From Chloracidobacterium sp. (GTDB lineage Bacteria > Acidobacteriota > Blastocatellia > Pyrinomonadales > Pyrinomonadaceae): DNA of 64,000 nucleotides. The position numbers and the translations under genes were made by a program. Position 1 is the first letter of the stretch. Each line of letters opens with the position of its first letter. The notes beneath the pieces are model-generated. The model saw only the letters and a program-made list of their open reading frames with translations, made no database searches and had not been told where the DNA came from. The DNA is taken from positions 1,612,001 through 1,676,000 of the forward strand of contig JADKKB010000007.1 in assembly GCA_016720705.1 (NCBI GenBank), in the 5' to 3' direction. Shown piece after piece: positions 36,338 through 44,065 of this stretch.

Positions 36338-37384
36338 ATGGCTGTTATCAAACGCGAAGATCTGAGGGCACAGTTGCGGCGGCGCGAAATGGCGCCGGTC
36401 TACGTGCTGTTCGGACCTGAAACTTACCTTCGGGATCTCGCCGCACGCACGATCGCGGATTTTACATTTGCAGACGGTGACCTCCGAGATTTTAATGAAA
36501 CAGAATATAGCCTGAACGTCGACGGCAATCTTGAACGAGCGATCGCCGCGGCCAACCAACTGCCGATGATGGCGGCCAAGCGCATCGTGCGGGTGATCGA
36601 CGTCCGTGTTACCGCAAGTGGACACCGCGATACTCTCCGCGAAGAGCACGAAACGCTGCTTACCAATTATTTTCGAGATCCTTCACCATCGACCATAATG
36701 ATCTTTGTAGCCGACGACCTTAACGGCGTCAGAAAGATCGGCAAACTGCTTCGGGCTGAGGCTACAGCGGTGGATTTTGAGCCGATGGATGACGGCGAGC
36801 TAACAAATTGGGCTCGTGAAAAGTTCAAAGCCACCGGGACAGAGATCGACGAACAAGCTCTGCGGCACTTGATCGCTCTCGTCGGCAATGACGCGTCAAG
36901 GGTCGAAAACGAAGCCGCAAAGCTATCGACAGCCGCCCTGCCCGAACGACGCGTCACGATGGAACTTATAGATCCTTTGGTGCCGAATTCGCGGGAATTG
37001 ACCAATTTTGAACTAACTGACAATCTGGTGAGCAAGAATCGAAAGCGGGCGCTAGCCGTATTAAAGAAGATACTTGACGACGGTGCTGAACCGTTGATGA
37101 TACTTGGGCTGATATCGTATAACTATCGCCGCCTCGTAATGGCGAAAGACCTGATGTTGCGAGGCGCGGACCGCGGTGAAGTCGCTCGTGTACTGAGGCT
37201 CAGATACAGTGATCAGGAAAACTTTCTGGCCGCTGCAAGGCGTGCAGAGATGGACCAACTCACCCGTGTACTCGCAAGGCTCGCCGAAACGGATCTCGCG
37301 ATCAAAACCTCCATCGGAGGAAGCGGCCCGCAGGGCGCCCGAATACAGATTGAAGTGCTCGTATGTGAATTGGCCTCGATGTGA
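36338..37384 (+). CDS. holA: DNA polymerase III delta subunit
   Basis: HolA is the clamp-loader subunit that opens the sliding clamp. The 348-residue protein starts Val-Tyr-Val-Leu-Phe-Gly-Pro-Glu-Thr-Tyr-Leu-Arg (residues 17-28) like the family, has Leu-Pro-Met-Met-Ala-Ala-Lys-Arg-Ile-Val-Arg-Val and ends with the typical Leu-Ala-Glu-Thr-Asp-Leu-Ala-Ile-Lys-Thr helix. Walker motifs are absent, as normal for delta. Its 3' end converges on the minus-strand gene with a 6-base gap and no visible terminator. Confidence 0.93.
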   Translation: MAVIKREDLRAQLRRREMAPVYVLFGPETYLRDLAARTIADFTFADGDLRDFNETEYSLNVDGNLERAIAAANQLPMMAAKRIVRVIDVRVTASGHRDTLREEHETLLTNYFRDPSPSTIMIFVADDLNGVRKIGKLLRAEATAVDFEPMDDGELTNWAREKFKATGTEIDEQALRHLIALVGNDASRVENEAAKLSTAALPERRVTMELIDPLVPNSRELTNFELTDNLVSKNRKRALAVLKKILDDGAEPLMILGLISYNYRRLVMAKDLMLRGADRGEVARVLRLRYSDQENFLAAARRAEMDQLTRVLARLAETDLAIKTSIGGSGPQGARIQIEVLVCELASM

Positions 37385-37390
37385 TAACGA

Positions 37391-38122
37391 TCAGATGGGC
37401 ATCAAACCGTTCGCCTTATTGAAAAAGTTGTAAAGCTCGTTGTAATCGTTAATTGCCCGGTTCAGGATCATCGGTAATTGAGGCAGGTCGTTAGTATTTA
37501 CAACCAGATTCAGATTTCGAAGAAATGCATCGTGTGCACTCATCGTTGCACCGCCTTCTTCCAGTGAGATCAGATACAGACGGCGGCGTTCGGATGAATA
37601 CATTGAATTCACCTTTTGCTGGAGGATCGCCGCTCCGCCGAGTTCCGGTGCAAAATCCGGCGAAAACAGAAGTATTTCAGTCTTACCGTCGCGCAATCGC
37701 TCATTTGCCTGGGCAGGTGTCTGTGCGATATATACCTTGTAGCCGGCATCAGATAATATCTTAGCTGTTTCGTCGAGACGTGAACCAAGACAAAGCAATA
37801 TTCGACGCGGTTTTGCCGATTCTTCAGGATCTTTGTCGAGAGCCCCTTTATCTGCCGCGAGAGCACTCATTAACGATTTGAGGGCGGAGTTGATCTGAAA
37901 GCCGGACTCCTTAGCGGCAAATTCGGCCTTGCCGTCCGGTGATGCCGGCGCAGGCTCGCTTGCCTGCAGTTGCTGGACAGTTGAGAGCCCTTTGCCCGAC
38001 TCATCTTTCTGTACGCGCAGCATATTCTGACAGCGCGGACAGCGAACCGTAAAATTCCCGCTGGGGATCTTGGACTCATCTAACTGTAATGAAACTGAAC
38101 AGTTATCGCAGCGTATTATCAT
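37391..38122 (-). CDS. Zinc-ribbon (MJ0042-type) protein with receiver-like domain
   Basis: The 243-residue protein begins with an MJ0042-type zinc ribbon, Cys-Asp-Asn-Cys (residues 5-8) and Cys-Pro-Arg-Cys (28-31). A low-complexity linker follows, then an alpha/beta domain (about 108-225) with Ile-Leu-Leu-Cys-Leu-Gly-Ser, Ala-Gly-Tyr-Lys-Val-Tyr-Ile-Ala and Glu-Ile-Leu-Leu-Phe-Ser-Pro-Asp, which looks like a degenerate response-regulator receiver. The gene ends shortly after. It is 13 bases downstream of the PilT-like ATPase gene, so a role in pilus or motility control is a reasonable guess. Confidence 0.75.
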   Translation of the reverse strand: MIIRCDNCSVSLQLDESKIPSGNFTVRCPRCQNMLRVQKDESGKGLSTVQQLQASEPAPASPDGKAEFAAKESGFQINSALKSLMSALAADKGALDKDPEESAKPRRILLCLGSRLDETAKILSDAGYKVYIAQTPAQANERLRDGKTEILLFSPDFAPELGGAAILQQKVNSMYSSERRRLYLISLEEGGATMSAHDAFLRNLNLVVNTNDLPQLPMILNRAINDYNELYNFFNKANGLMPI

Positions 38123-38135
38123 ATTTTCTCACCAA

Positions 38136-39338
38136 CTATTCGATCATGCTTAAAACCGAGCCCGGATTCTCGACCGGTGTGGGCGGAAGGGCAGATTTGA
38201 CCGACGTTCCCGTCTGATTCTGAGTAGCAAAATCCTCGGTCGACGACAATCCACGCAACTGGAGTAATAAGTTGTTTTGATTGGTCGCGAACGATAGGCC
38301 GTCTTCTATCGAAATCTCGCTTCGCTCGATCATGCCGCGGATAACCGAATCAAAATCCTGCATTCCGTCGATCTCACCATCGCGGATCGCATCAAGCAAA
38401 GTTTTACCTTCAGTCTCACCTTTTTCGATGTACTCACGAGTACGCGGATTCGATTTTAGGATCTCGACGGCCGCGACACGGCCCTTGCCGTCTGCTTTGG
38501 GTATAAGCCGTTGTGAAACGATGTAGCGAAATGTCTGGGCCAGACGCGTCCTAATGATGCGCTCTTCATTTTTGGGATATAGGCCGACGATACGATCGAT
38601 CGTTTTAGACGCGTCGATAGTGTGCAGTGTCGATAACACAAGGTGACCGGTTTCTGCTGCTTCGAGAGCGATCTCGGCCGTTTCCAGATCTCGCATTTCG
38701 CCAACCAGGATCACTTTCGGGGCCTGACGAAGTGCGGCACGCAGTGCTGAGGCAAAATCCTTTGTGTCGGCACCGACCTCCCGTTGGTTAATGGTGGATT
38801 TTTTATGATTGTGCAAAAACTCGATGGGGTCCTCGATCGTGACGATGTGATATGCCTTGATCTCGTTGATCCGGTCGATGATCGCAGCCAGGGTCGAGCT
38901 TTTTCCGGAACCGGTCGGCCCCGTCAGCAGTACGATGCCGTTTCTGATCTCGGCAATATCTTCGAGGGCTTTTGGCAAACGCAGCGAGTCAAAACTCGGT
39001 ATTTGGTGCGGAATGACGCGCATCACTATCGAATACGAATTACGCTGTTGGAAAATATTTACGCGAAAGCGGCACCTGCCGGGAAGTGCGTAACTCAGAT
39101 CAGCGGTCCGAAACTTAGCAAGTTGATGAGCGGCGTCCGGACTATCGCGGATCAGCGACATCGCTATCGTCTCGGTCTGATACGTCGATAATTTACCCAA
39201 ACCTATCGGTGACGTTGGGTAAAGAACGCCGTTGATCTCGACTTGTGGTTTTTGTGATACTGAAAAATTGAGATCGCTGACGTTTTCTGAAACGAGCAGC
39301 ATCTGCTCAATGATCGGTCCTATATCAAGCAAGCTCAT
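38136..39338 (-). CDS. PilT-like type IV pilus retraction ATPase
   Basis: This hexameric secretion ATPase powers pilus retraction and twitching. The 400-residue protein has Walker A GPTGSGKSS (Lys146), an Asp box Thr-Ile-Glu-Asp-Pro-Ile-Glu-Phe, Walker B Lys-Val-Ile-Leu-Val-Gly-Glu-Met-Arg-Asp and the His box Ser-Thr-Leu-His-Thr. These place it in PilT/PilU rather than PilB. PilT's typical AIRNLIRE-type C-terminal motif is only loosely seen (Ala-Ile-Arg-Asp-Gly near residue 315), so PilU or another paralogue is possible. A long C-terminal tail is unconserved. Confidence 0.9.
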   Translation of the reverse strand: MSLLDIGPIIEQMLLVSENVSDLNFSVSQKPQVEINGVLYPTSPIGLGKLSTYQTETIAMSLIRDSPDAAHQLAKFRTADLSYALPGRCRFRVNIFQQRNSYSIVMRVIPHQIPSFDSLRLPKALEDIAEIRNGIVLLTGPTGSGKSSTLAAIIDRINEIKAYHIVTIEDPIEFLHNHKKSTINQREVGADTKDFASALRAALRQAPKVILVGEMRDLETAEIALEAAETGHLVLSTLHTIDASKTIDRIVGLYPKNEERIIRTRLAQTFRYIVSQRLIPKADGKGRVAAVEILKSNPRTREYIEKGETEGKTLLDAIRDGEIDGMQDFDSVIRGMIERSEISIEDGLSFATNQNNLLLQLRGLSSTEDFATQNQTGTSVKSALPPTPVENPGSVLSMIE

Positions 39339-39481
39339 TGTATGGGTCTACTCCCGGAAGTAATTCAAAAAGGGCGGGTATTCGTTGGGAAAGAAGTGCC
39401 TTGACGCTCCGATCTGGTCAGAGCGACAGGATTATTATCACCTATACGTGATACAAAATGCAAGACAATTTTTAATATTGT

Positions 39482-40117
39482 TTAACGCTTGTCGGTAAGT
39501 AAGTGGATCAGAGACGCCATTCGCTCTTCGATCAGGTCCGGGTCACTGTTGATCGCCCCGATCATCGCGGCAGCATCCGCACCGGCACTCAATACGGGGA
39601 TCAGGTCTTCGCGGCCGATACCGCCGATCGCCACTATTTTGAGATCGCCGACCGCTTTGCGGATCGTTGTCAACAGTTCTAGCCCGACCGCTGGACCGGC
39701 AGCGGTTTTGGTATTGGTCGCGAAGATCGGGCCGACACCGATATAATCTACCGGCGAATCTACAGCCGCGATCGCCTGCTTGAGCGAATGCGTCGATAGC
39801 CCGATGATGGCGTGGGGGCCGAGCAGCTTTCGTGCTTCATCGGGCGGCAGGTCGTCCTGGCCGAGATGAACTCCGTCCGCCCCGATCGCTAGAGCCAGAT
39901 CGGCGCGGTCATTTATGATCAGTTGAGCACCGGCCTCGCGTGCGGCTGCAAGTGCTTCACGTGCATCATCGACCCATTCGCCCACTCTCTGCTCTTTTTC
40001 ACGCAGTTGTATCAGTCTGGCTCCGCCGCGGACTAATCGCCGCACCTGCTCTGTATGCGAGATACCGCTTAGGCGTACGTCAGTGATGGGATAGATCTTT
40101 GGAAGTGTATAGTGCAC
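39482..40117 (-). CDS. thiE: Thiamine-phosphate synthase
   Basis: ThiE couples the thiazole and pyrimidine phosphates to thiamine phosphate. The 211-residue TIM barrel has Leu-Ile-Gln-Leu-Arg-Glu-Lys, Ile-Ile-Asn-Asp-Arg-Ala-Asp-Leu-Ala, Gly-Val-His-Leu-Gly-Gln-Asp-Asp-Leu and Tyr-Ile-Gly-Val-Gly-Pro-Ile-Phe. It lies 13 bases after the acetyltransferase gene in the queA operon. I see no TPP riboswitch upstream of it, so its control is probably through the operon. Confidence 0.94.
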   Translation of the reverse strand: MHYTLPKIYPITDVRLSGISHTEQVRRLVRGGARLIQLREKEQRVGEWVDDAREALAAAREAGAQLIINDRADLALAIGADGVHLGQDDLPPDEARKLLGPHAIIGLSTHSLKQAIAAVDSPVDYIGVGPIFATNTKTAAGPAVGLELLTTIRKAVGDLKIVAIGGIGREDLIPVLSAGADAAAMIGAINSDPDLIEERMASLIHLLTDKR

Positions 40118-40130
40118 AGTATTTTAATTA

Positions 40131-40664
40131 TTAAAGGATCGCCTTCATCATCAAAAAGCAATCCTCGCCGTTGCTATAGTATTTATTGATCCGCTGAGCG
40201 GTCGTGTATCCGGCGTCATTATATAGCGTCATTGCCGCCTCGTTTCCGACCCGAACCTCTAGCATCAGAGTGCCTATTTCGCGTGCTTTGATCGCCTTCT
40301 CGATATGATCGAGCAGACGAGCCGCAATTCCGCGGCGGCGATGCTCAGGTGCTACGCCGATCGTTGTCAGATGGGCCGCACCATTATCGTTGATCATTAT
40401 GACGGCAAAAGCAACCATCTCGCCCGTATCGTCGGTGACCCGGTAGCTAAGGGTTCGCGGTTCATTGAGCAAGTACTCAAAAGTGTGCTTGGTGTAATTA
40501 TCACCGTTCCTAAAACACCTTATGTTTAGCCTAAGAACCTCATTGAGGTGGTCCGGCATTAGCGGCCCGATCGAGTATTCGGACGGCGGAGCAGGCACGA
40601 TTGTCTCAGGCTCGGTGACGGTCATCGGCCTTAGAAAATTGCGAATTGAGTCCAGAACCGCCAT
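40131..40664 (-). CDS. GNAT acetyltransferase, RimI-like
   Basis: From the ATG at 40664 the protein is 177 residues with an N-terminal 30-residue leader and a GNAT domain. The acetyl-CoA loop Glu-His-Arg-Arg-Arg-Gly-Ile-Ala-Ala (motif A, RRGIA) and Leu-Glu-Val-Arg-Val-Gly-Asn-Glu-Ala-Ala-Met-Thr-Leu-Tyr are as in RimI, which N-acetylates ribosomal protein S18. The frame stays open to 40724, inside queA, but the 40664 start sits just 7 bases after the queA stop. Real specificity is unproven. Confidence 0.82.
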   Translation of the reverse strand: MAVLDSIRNFLRPMTVTEPETIVPAPPSEYSIGPLMPDHLNEVLRLNIRCFRNGDNYTKHTFEYLLNEPRTLSYRVTDDTGEMVAFAVIMINDNGAAHLTTIGVAPEHRRRGIAARLLDHIEKAIKAREIGTLMLEVRVGNEAAMTLYNDAGYTTAQRINKYYSNGEDCFLMMKAIL

Positions 40665-40671
40665 TGTCGAT

Positions 40672-41703
40672 TTATCTAATGAACATACAATCGCCGTAAC
40701 TGTAAAACCTGTACTCTGAATCAACAGCGTGACGATAGGCGTTCATTATAAGGTCGTGACCGCCAAAAGTTGAAGTCAGGATGAGCAGCGAACTCTGCGG
40801 CAAGTGAAAATTAGTCAAAATGGCATCGACCGCCTGAAACTCAAATCCGGGTGTGATCGTCAGATCGGCGTCAGTTCGCATAGCCTCAAATCGTCCATTG
40901 CTTGAAAAGTTTGATTCGAGCGCACGGGTTGTTGTGGTGCCGACCGCGACGATCCGTTTGCCGCTGTCCTTTGCGTTCTGTAACCGCTCGGCCGTCGCCG
41001 AGTCGATCTCGTATCGCTCGGCCATAACTCTGTGATCCGACAGCACATCGGCCCGGACCGGTTGAAATGTCCCATAACCGACGTGAAGAGTGATCTCAGC
41101 GATCTCGGTGCCGCGCCGTCTGATGCTGTCCAGGATCTCGGGGGTAAAATGAAGTCCGGCCGTCGGGGCGGCGATCGAGCCTCGGGTTTTCGCATAGACG
41201 GTCTGATAACGCTCGCGGTCGGTGCCGGCAGCGGCCTTGTCCCGACGAATATACGGCGGCAGCGGCGTCCTGCCGTATTTGTCGATCAGATCGTTCAGGT
41301 TCGTCGCCGACTCAAATCCGATACGTACTCTGCCATCCTCAAATTTTTCTTCAACAACACCGGACAGTCCCTCGCCAAAGTTGATTCGTTTCCCAGTCCG
41401 TAAACGCTTTCCCGGTTTCGCTAGTGCCAGCCAGCTGTTAGTATCGGCCTCACTGATCAAAAACACCTCGATCGCCGCACCGGTCTCCGTACGGCCGATC
41501 AGCCTCGCTGGGAACACGCGTGTGTTGTTAACAACGAGCAAATCTTTGGGCCCGAGTTGCGAAGCAAATTCTGAAAACGTACTGTCGATGAGTCCACCTG
41601 CGGCCCGGTCGACGATCAGCATTCGCGAGTCTTCGCGACGGTCGGCGGGGTGCTGGGCGATCAGGGATTCGGGAAGGTCAAAGTCAAAGTCAGAAAGTTG
41701 CAT
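40672..41703 (-). CDS. queA: tRNA preQ1(34) S-adenosylmethionine ribosyltransferase-isomerase
   Basis: QueA transfers the ribosyl part of SAM to preQ1-modified tRNA in queuosine synthesis. The 343-residue protein begins Leu-Pro-Glu-Ser-Leu-Ile-Ala-Gln-His-Pro and has Val-Asn-Asn-Thr-Arg-Val-Phe-Pro-Ala-Arg-Leu, Pro-Thr-Ala-Gly-Leu-His-Phe and a late Asn-Phe-His-Leu-Pro-Gln-Ser motif, all family markers. It is the first gene of the queA, acetyltransferase, thiE run. The last 14 residues are relatively polar and end Phe-Ile-Arg. Confidence 0.95.
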   Translation of the reverse strand: MQLSDFDFDLPESLIAQHPADRREDSRMLIVDRAAGGLIDSTFSEFASQLGPKDLLVVNNTRVFPARLIGRTETGAAIEVFLISEADTNSWLALAKPGKRLRTGKRINFGEGLSGVVEEKFEDGRVRIGFESATNLNDLIDKYGRTPLPPYIRRDKAAAGTDRERYQTVYAKTRGSIAAPTAGLHFTPEILDSIRRRGTEIAEITLHVGYGTFQPVRADVLSDHRVMAERYEIDSATAERLQNAKDSGKRIVAVGTTTTRALESNFSSNGRFEAMRTDADLTITPGFEFQAVDAILTNFHLPQSSLLILTSTFGGHDLIMNAYRHAVDSEYRFYSYGDCMFIR

Positions 41704-41732
41704 TGATCGTTCAAAAAGGACGTAAGTCGAGT

Positions 41733-41766
41733 GTTTGTTGTAACAAACGTATGATTCTAATATAAT
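41733..41766 (+). promoter_or_regulatory. Promoter with overlapping palindrome, long-leader gene
   Basis: A perfect inverted repeat GTTTGTT/AACAAAC (41733-41739 with 41742-41748, 2-base centre) overlaps a possible -35 TTGTAA (41738-41743). A TATAAT -10 lies at 41761-41766 with 17-base spacing. The palindrome is well placed for a repressor. The resulting 5' leader to the ATG at 41915 would be about 140 bases. Confidence 0.5.
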
Positions 41767-41914
41767 TTTATTGACCGGTTATCACAACAGATATAATTGT
41801 TTGCATCCCTACCGACGATAGTAGCGACTAATACGTGGATGCCGACATACCGCTAGGGTCGCTGTCTGTACCTCGGTGTGGCGTTAACAATTATTTGTGA
41901 GAGGACAAAATATT

Positions 41915-43288
41915 ATGAAAAGAAATCTACTTAAAACACTTCTATTGGGTGCAATATTTGGTGCTGCGGCAATGATTATGCCGACTGACATCATTGGCCA
42001 GGGTCAATTGCGATACCAAATTCGTTATTCAAAGGCTGATGTTAGCCGAATTATTTCCAAACTCGAAGAAAGCAGTAACACATTTCGACGTGACTTTGAT
42101 CGTGCGATGGATCGAAGCAACCTGAACGGGACGAGCACCGAGGATCGCTACAACGGCAACGTTCGCGATTACGAAAACTCACTCGATCGGCTTCGCCGTG
42201 CATTTGACCGCAACAATTCGTGGTGGGACACCCGCAACGATGTATCAAATGTCCTTAGCTCAGCACAGACTGTCAACACAATGATGAACAGCATTTCGTT
42301 CCGCCGCAATCTTGAACGGCAGTGGACCAATATGCGTAATGATCTCAATACACTCGCTGACACCTACGATATGCCTGGCCTTGAGGGCGGTGGCTGGAAT
42401 GGCGGCGGCGTCTGGGGCGGCGTCTGGGGCGGCGGCAACGTCAGCAATCCCCCCAACTGGGCTCAGGGAACATTTTATGGAACAGGTCCTGACGGTTCGC
42501 AAATCACCCTCACGATCGATGGGCAGGGTTATGTCACCGCAGTGATCGGCGGCAATAGTAGCCGCGGCACATATTATCGCGGATCGCTGTATATCAACGG
42601 TGCGAGTTCGTCCGTGAGCCAGTCCGGCAACGGTATTCGTACAACCCGCAATGACAATCGCGAGGTCATCAACTATTCACGCAATAGTTCGGGTGGCAAC
42701 TGGGGCAACAACGGTGGTAATAACGGCGGCAACTGGGGCAACAACGGAAGGGTCAGCACTCCGCCGAGTTGGGCCGTGGGAACGTTTTATGGAACAGGTC
42801 CTGACGGTTCGCAGATCGCTCTGACGATCGATGGCCAGGGATATGTAAATGCAACCGTTGGCGGCAACTCAAATCGCGGAACCTATTACAACGGCACCAT
42901 TAACATCAACGGAGCAAATTCACGTGTCAGCAAGTGGGGCAACGGCATCCGAACCACCAGGAGCGATAACCGCGAGGTCATCAACTATACACGCAATAAC
43001 ACCGGTGGTAACTGGGGCAACAACGGCATCGGCGTTGGTAACCGTCCAACGAGTTGGGCCATTGGCACTTTCAATGCTAGAAACCCGCAGAGCGGCGGAA
43101 CGATCTTCCTGACGATCACTTCCGACGGTCAGGTCACCGTTAATATGGACGGTAATATGTCATACGGTACGATGAGCGGAAGCACGCTTACTATCAATGG
43201 CATTTCGTCAACGGTCACCAGGGATGGCAATGGCATTCGGACCACCCGCAATGACAACGGGGAGCGGATCGACTATCGTCGCAACTAA
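41915..43288 (+). CDS. Secreted protein with three tandem beta repeats
   Basis: From the ATG at 41915 (GAGAGGA just upstream) the protein has 457 residues: a signal peptide to Ile-Gly-Gln, an alpha-helical domain (about 32-150, Asn/Arg-rich helices), a Gly/Trp-rich linker, then three copies of an 80-residue unit encoded at 42449-42690, 42761-42999 and 43046-43285. Each unit has Trp-Ala-Xaa-Gly-Thr-Phe, Leu-Thr-Ile-Asp-Gly-Gln-Gly-Tyr-Val and Asn-Gly-Ile-Arg-Thr-Thr-Arg. Linkers are Gly-Asn-Trp-Gly-Asn-Asn repeats. The function is unknown; it may bind a surface or polymer. An earlier GTG at 41897 is less likely as start. Confidence 0.78.
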   Translation: MKRNLLKTLLLGAIFGAAAMIMPTDIIGQGQLRYQIRYSKADVSRIISKLEESSNTFRRDFDRAMDRSNLNGTSTEDRYNGNVRDYENSLDRLRRAFDRNNSWWDTRNDVSNVLSSAQTVNTMMNSISFRRNLERQWTNMRNDLNTLADTYDMPGLEGGGWNGGGVWGGVWGGGNVSNPPNWAQGTFYGTGPDGSQITLTIDGQGYVTAVIGGNSSRGTYYRGSLYINGASSSVSQSGNGIRTTRNDNREVINYSRNSSGGNWGNNGGNNGGNWGNNGRVSTPPSWAVGTFYGTGPDGSQIALTIDGQGYVNATVGGNSNRGTYYNGTININGANSRVSKWGNGIRTTRSDNREVINYTRNNTGGNWGNNGIGVGNRPTSWAIGTFNARNPQSGGTIFLTITSDGQVTVNMDGNMSYGTMSGSTLTINGISSTVTRDGNGIRTTRNDNGERIDYRRN

Positions 43289-43305
43289 TACCTAGTCAGA
43301 CGGAC

Positions 43306-43346
43306 AAAAAAAGTGGCTCTGATCACCTAAATGGATCAGAGCCGCT
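43306..43346 (-). terminator. Terminator of the tRNA-Leu transcript (bidirectional hairpin)
   Basis: The stem GGCTCTGATC/GATCAGAGCC (43315-43324 with 43334-43343) is followed on the minus strand by seven T residues (complement of 43306-43312). It lies 9 bases after the tRNA-Leu 3' end. It may also end the plus-strand repeat protein gene, which stops at 43288. Confidence 0.8.
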
Positions 43347-43354
43347 TAATATTT

Positions 43355-43442
43355 TGGTACCGGAGGTCGGAGTCGAACCGACATGAGCGTTAAGCTCGTC
43401 AGATTTTGAGTCTGGTGCGTATACCAATTTCGCCACTCCGGC
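43355..43442 (-). tRNA. tRNA-Leu (anticodon CAA)
   Basis: On the minus strand a full cloverleaf can be drawn: acceptor GCCGGAG pairs with CTCCGGT, the anticodon loop reads CTCAAAA with anticodon CAA, a long variable arm is present as in class II tRNAs, and the T arm contains GGTTCGACTCC. CCA is encoded. The 88 bases include discriminator A. It follows the DinB gene on the same strand. Confidence 0.95.
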
Positions 43443-43518
43443 AGCGAACTTTAGATAATAAGGCGCAAGCGACCGAAGGTCAAGACCCCGCCCAGTCTTC
43501 CGCTCGGAATTTAAGAGA

Positions 43519-44058
43519 TCAAGCTCTGATCTCGGCGATGCGTCGCCGGATCTGGGCCGAATGTCTGGCCCGGTGGCCACCGAGTAATACTAACCACTCC
43601 GCCGCTGAAAGGTCGCCAAAGAACGGATGTGGAAACTTGTGCGTGACCGAGTCAACGCTCTCAAACAATGGCCGCATTTCGTTTAGAGCACTTGCTATCT
43701 CCTCGATCGCCGCCATTGAATCAGCAATAGATCTCCCGCCGACAGGGTGAACCATCTCCGGCGCTTCGACCTTGATCCCGGCGATCTGAACCGATTTATC
43801 TACAAATTCACTGCTGAGAGAGACATTGCCATTTGACGGTAGCCCGTCAGCCTGTGCTTTAGACAATAGACGCGAGCAGATCTTTGTCATACCGCCGTCA
43901 ACCATCGCCACGTGCTCGACTATCTCGGCGATCGTCCATTTCTGATCTTTGGCCGGTGCCGATGCCTCGTCATCCGAGATATCGGATACAAGTTCACGAA
44001 AATTCGTTAGAATTTGTTCATTGGCGGCGTATACGTCCGCGATCGAGTTAAATTGCAT
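43519..44058 (-). CDS. DinB-like four-helix metal-binding protein
   Basis: The 179-residue protein belongs to the DinB/DUF664 family: a four-helix bundle with a His triad. Trp-Thr-Ile-Ala-Glu-Ile-Val-Glu-His-Val-Ala gives the first His, and the C-terminal Gly-Gly-His-Arg-Ala-Arg-His-Ser-Ala-Gln-Ile gives the others. Several members transfer thiols such as bacillithiol or mycothiol; the role here is unknown. It is the last gene of the operon with the M61 peptidase and propeller protein, 7 bases after the latter. Confidence 0.85.
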   Translation of the reverse strand: MQFNSIADVYAANEQILTNFRELVSDISDDEASAPAKDQKWTIAEIVEHVAMVDGGMTKICSRLLSKAQADGLPSNGNVSLSSEFVDKSVQIAGIKVEAPEMVHPVGGRSIADSMAAIEEIASALNEMRPLFESVDSVTHKFPHPFFGDLSAAEWLVLLGGHRARHSAQIRRRIAEIRA

Positions 44059-44065
44059 ATATGTT

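Noticed and set aside
39339..40117. TPP riboswitch near thiE
   Set aside because: thiE is inside an operon 13 bases from the preceding gene and no THI-box-like sequence is seen.
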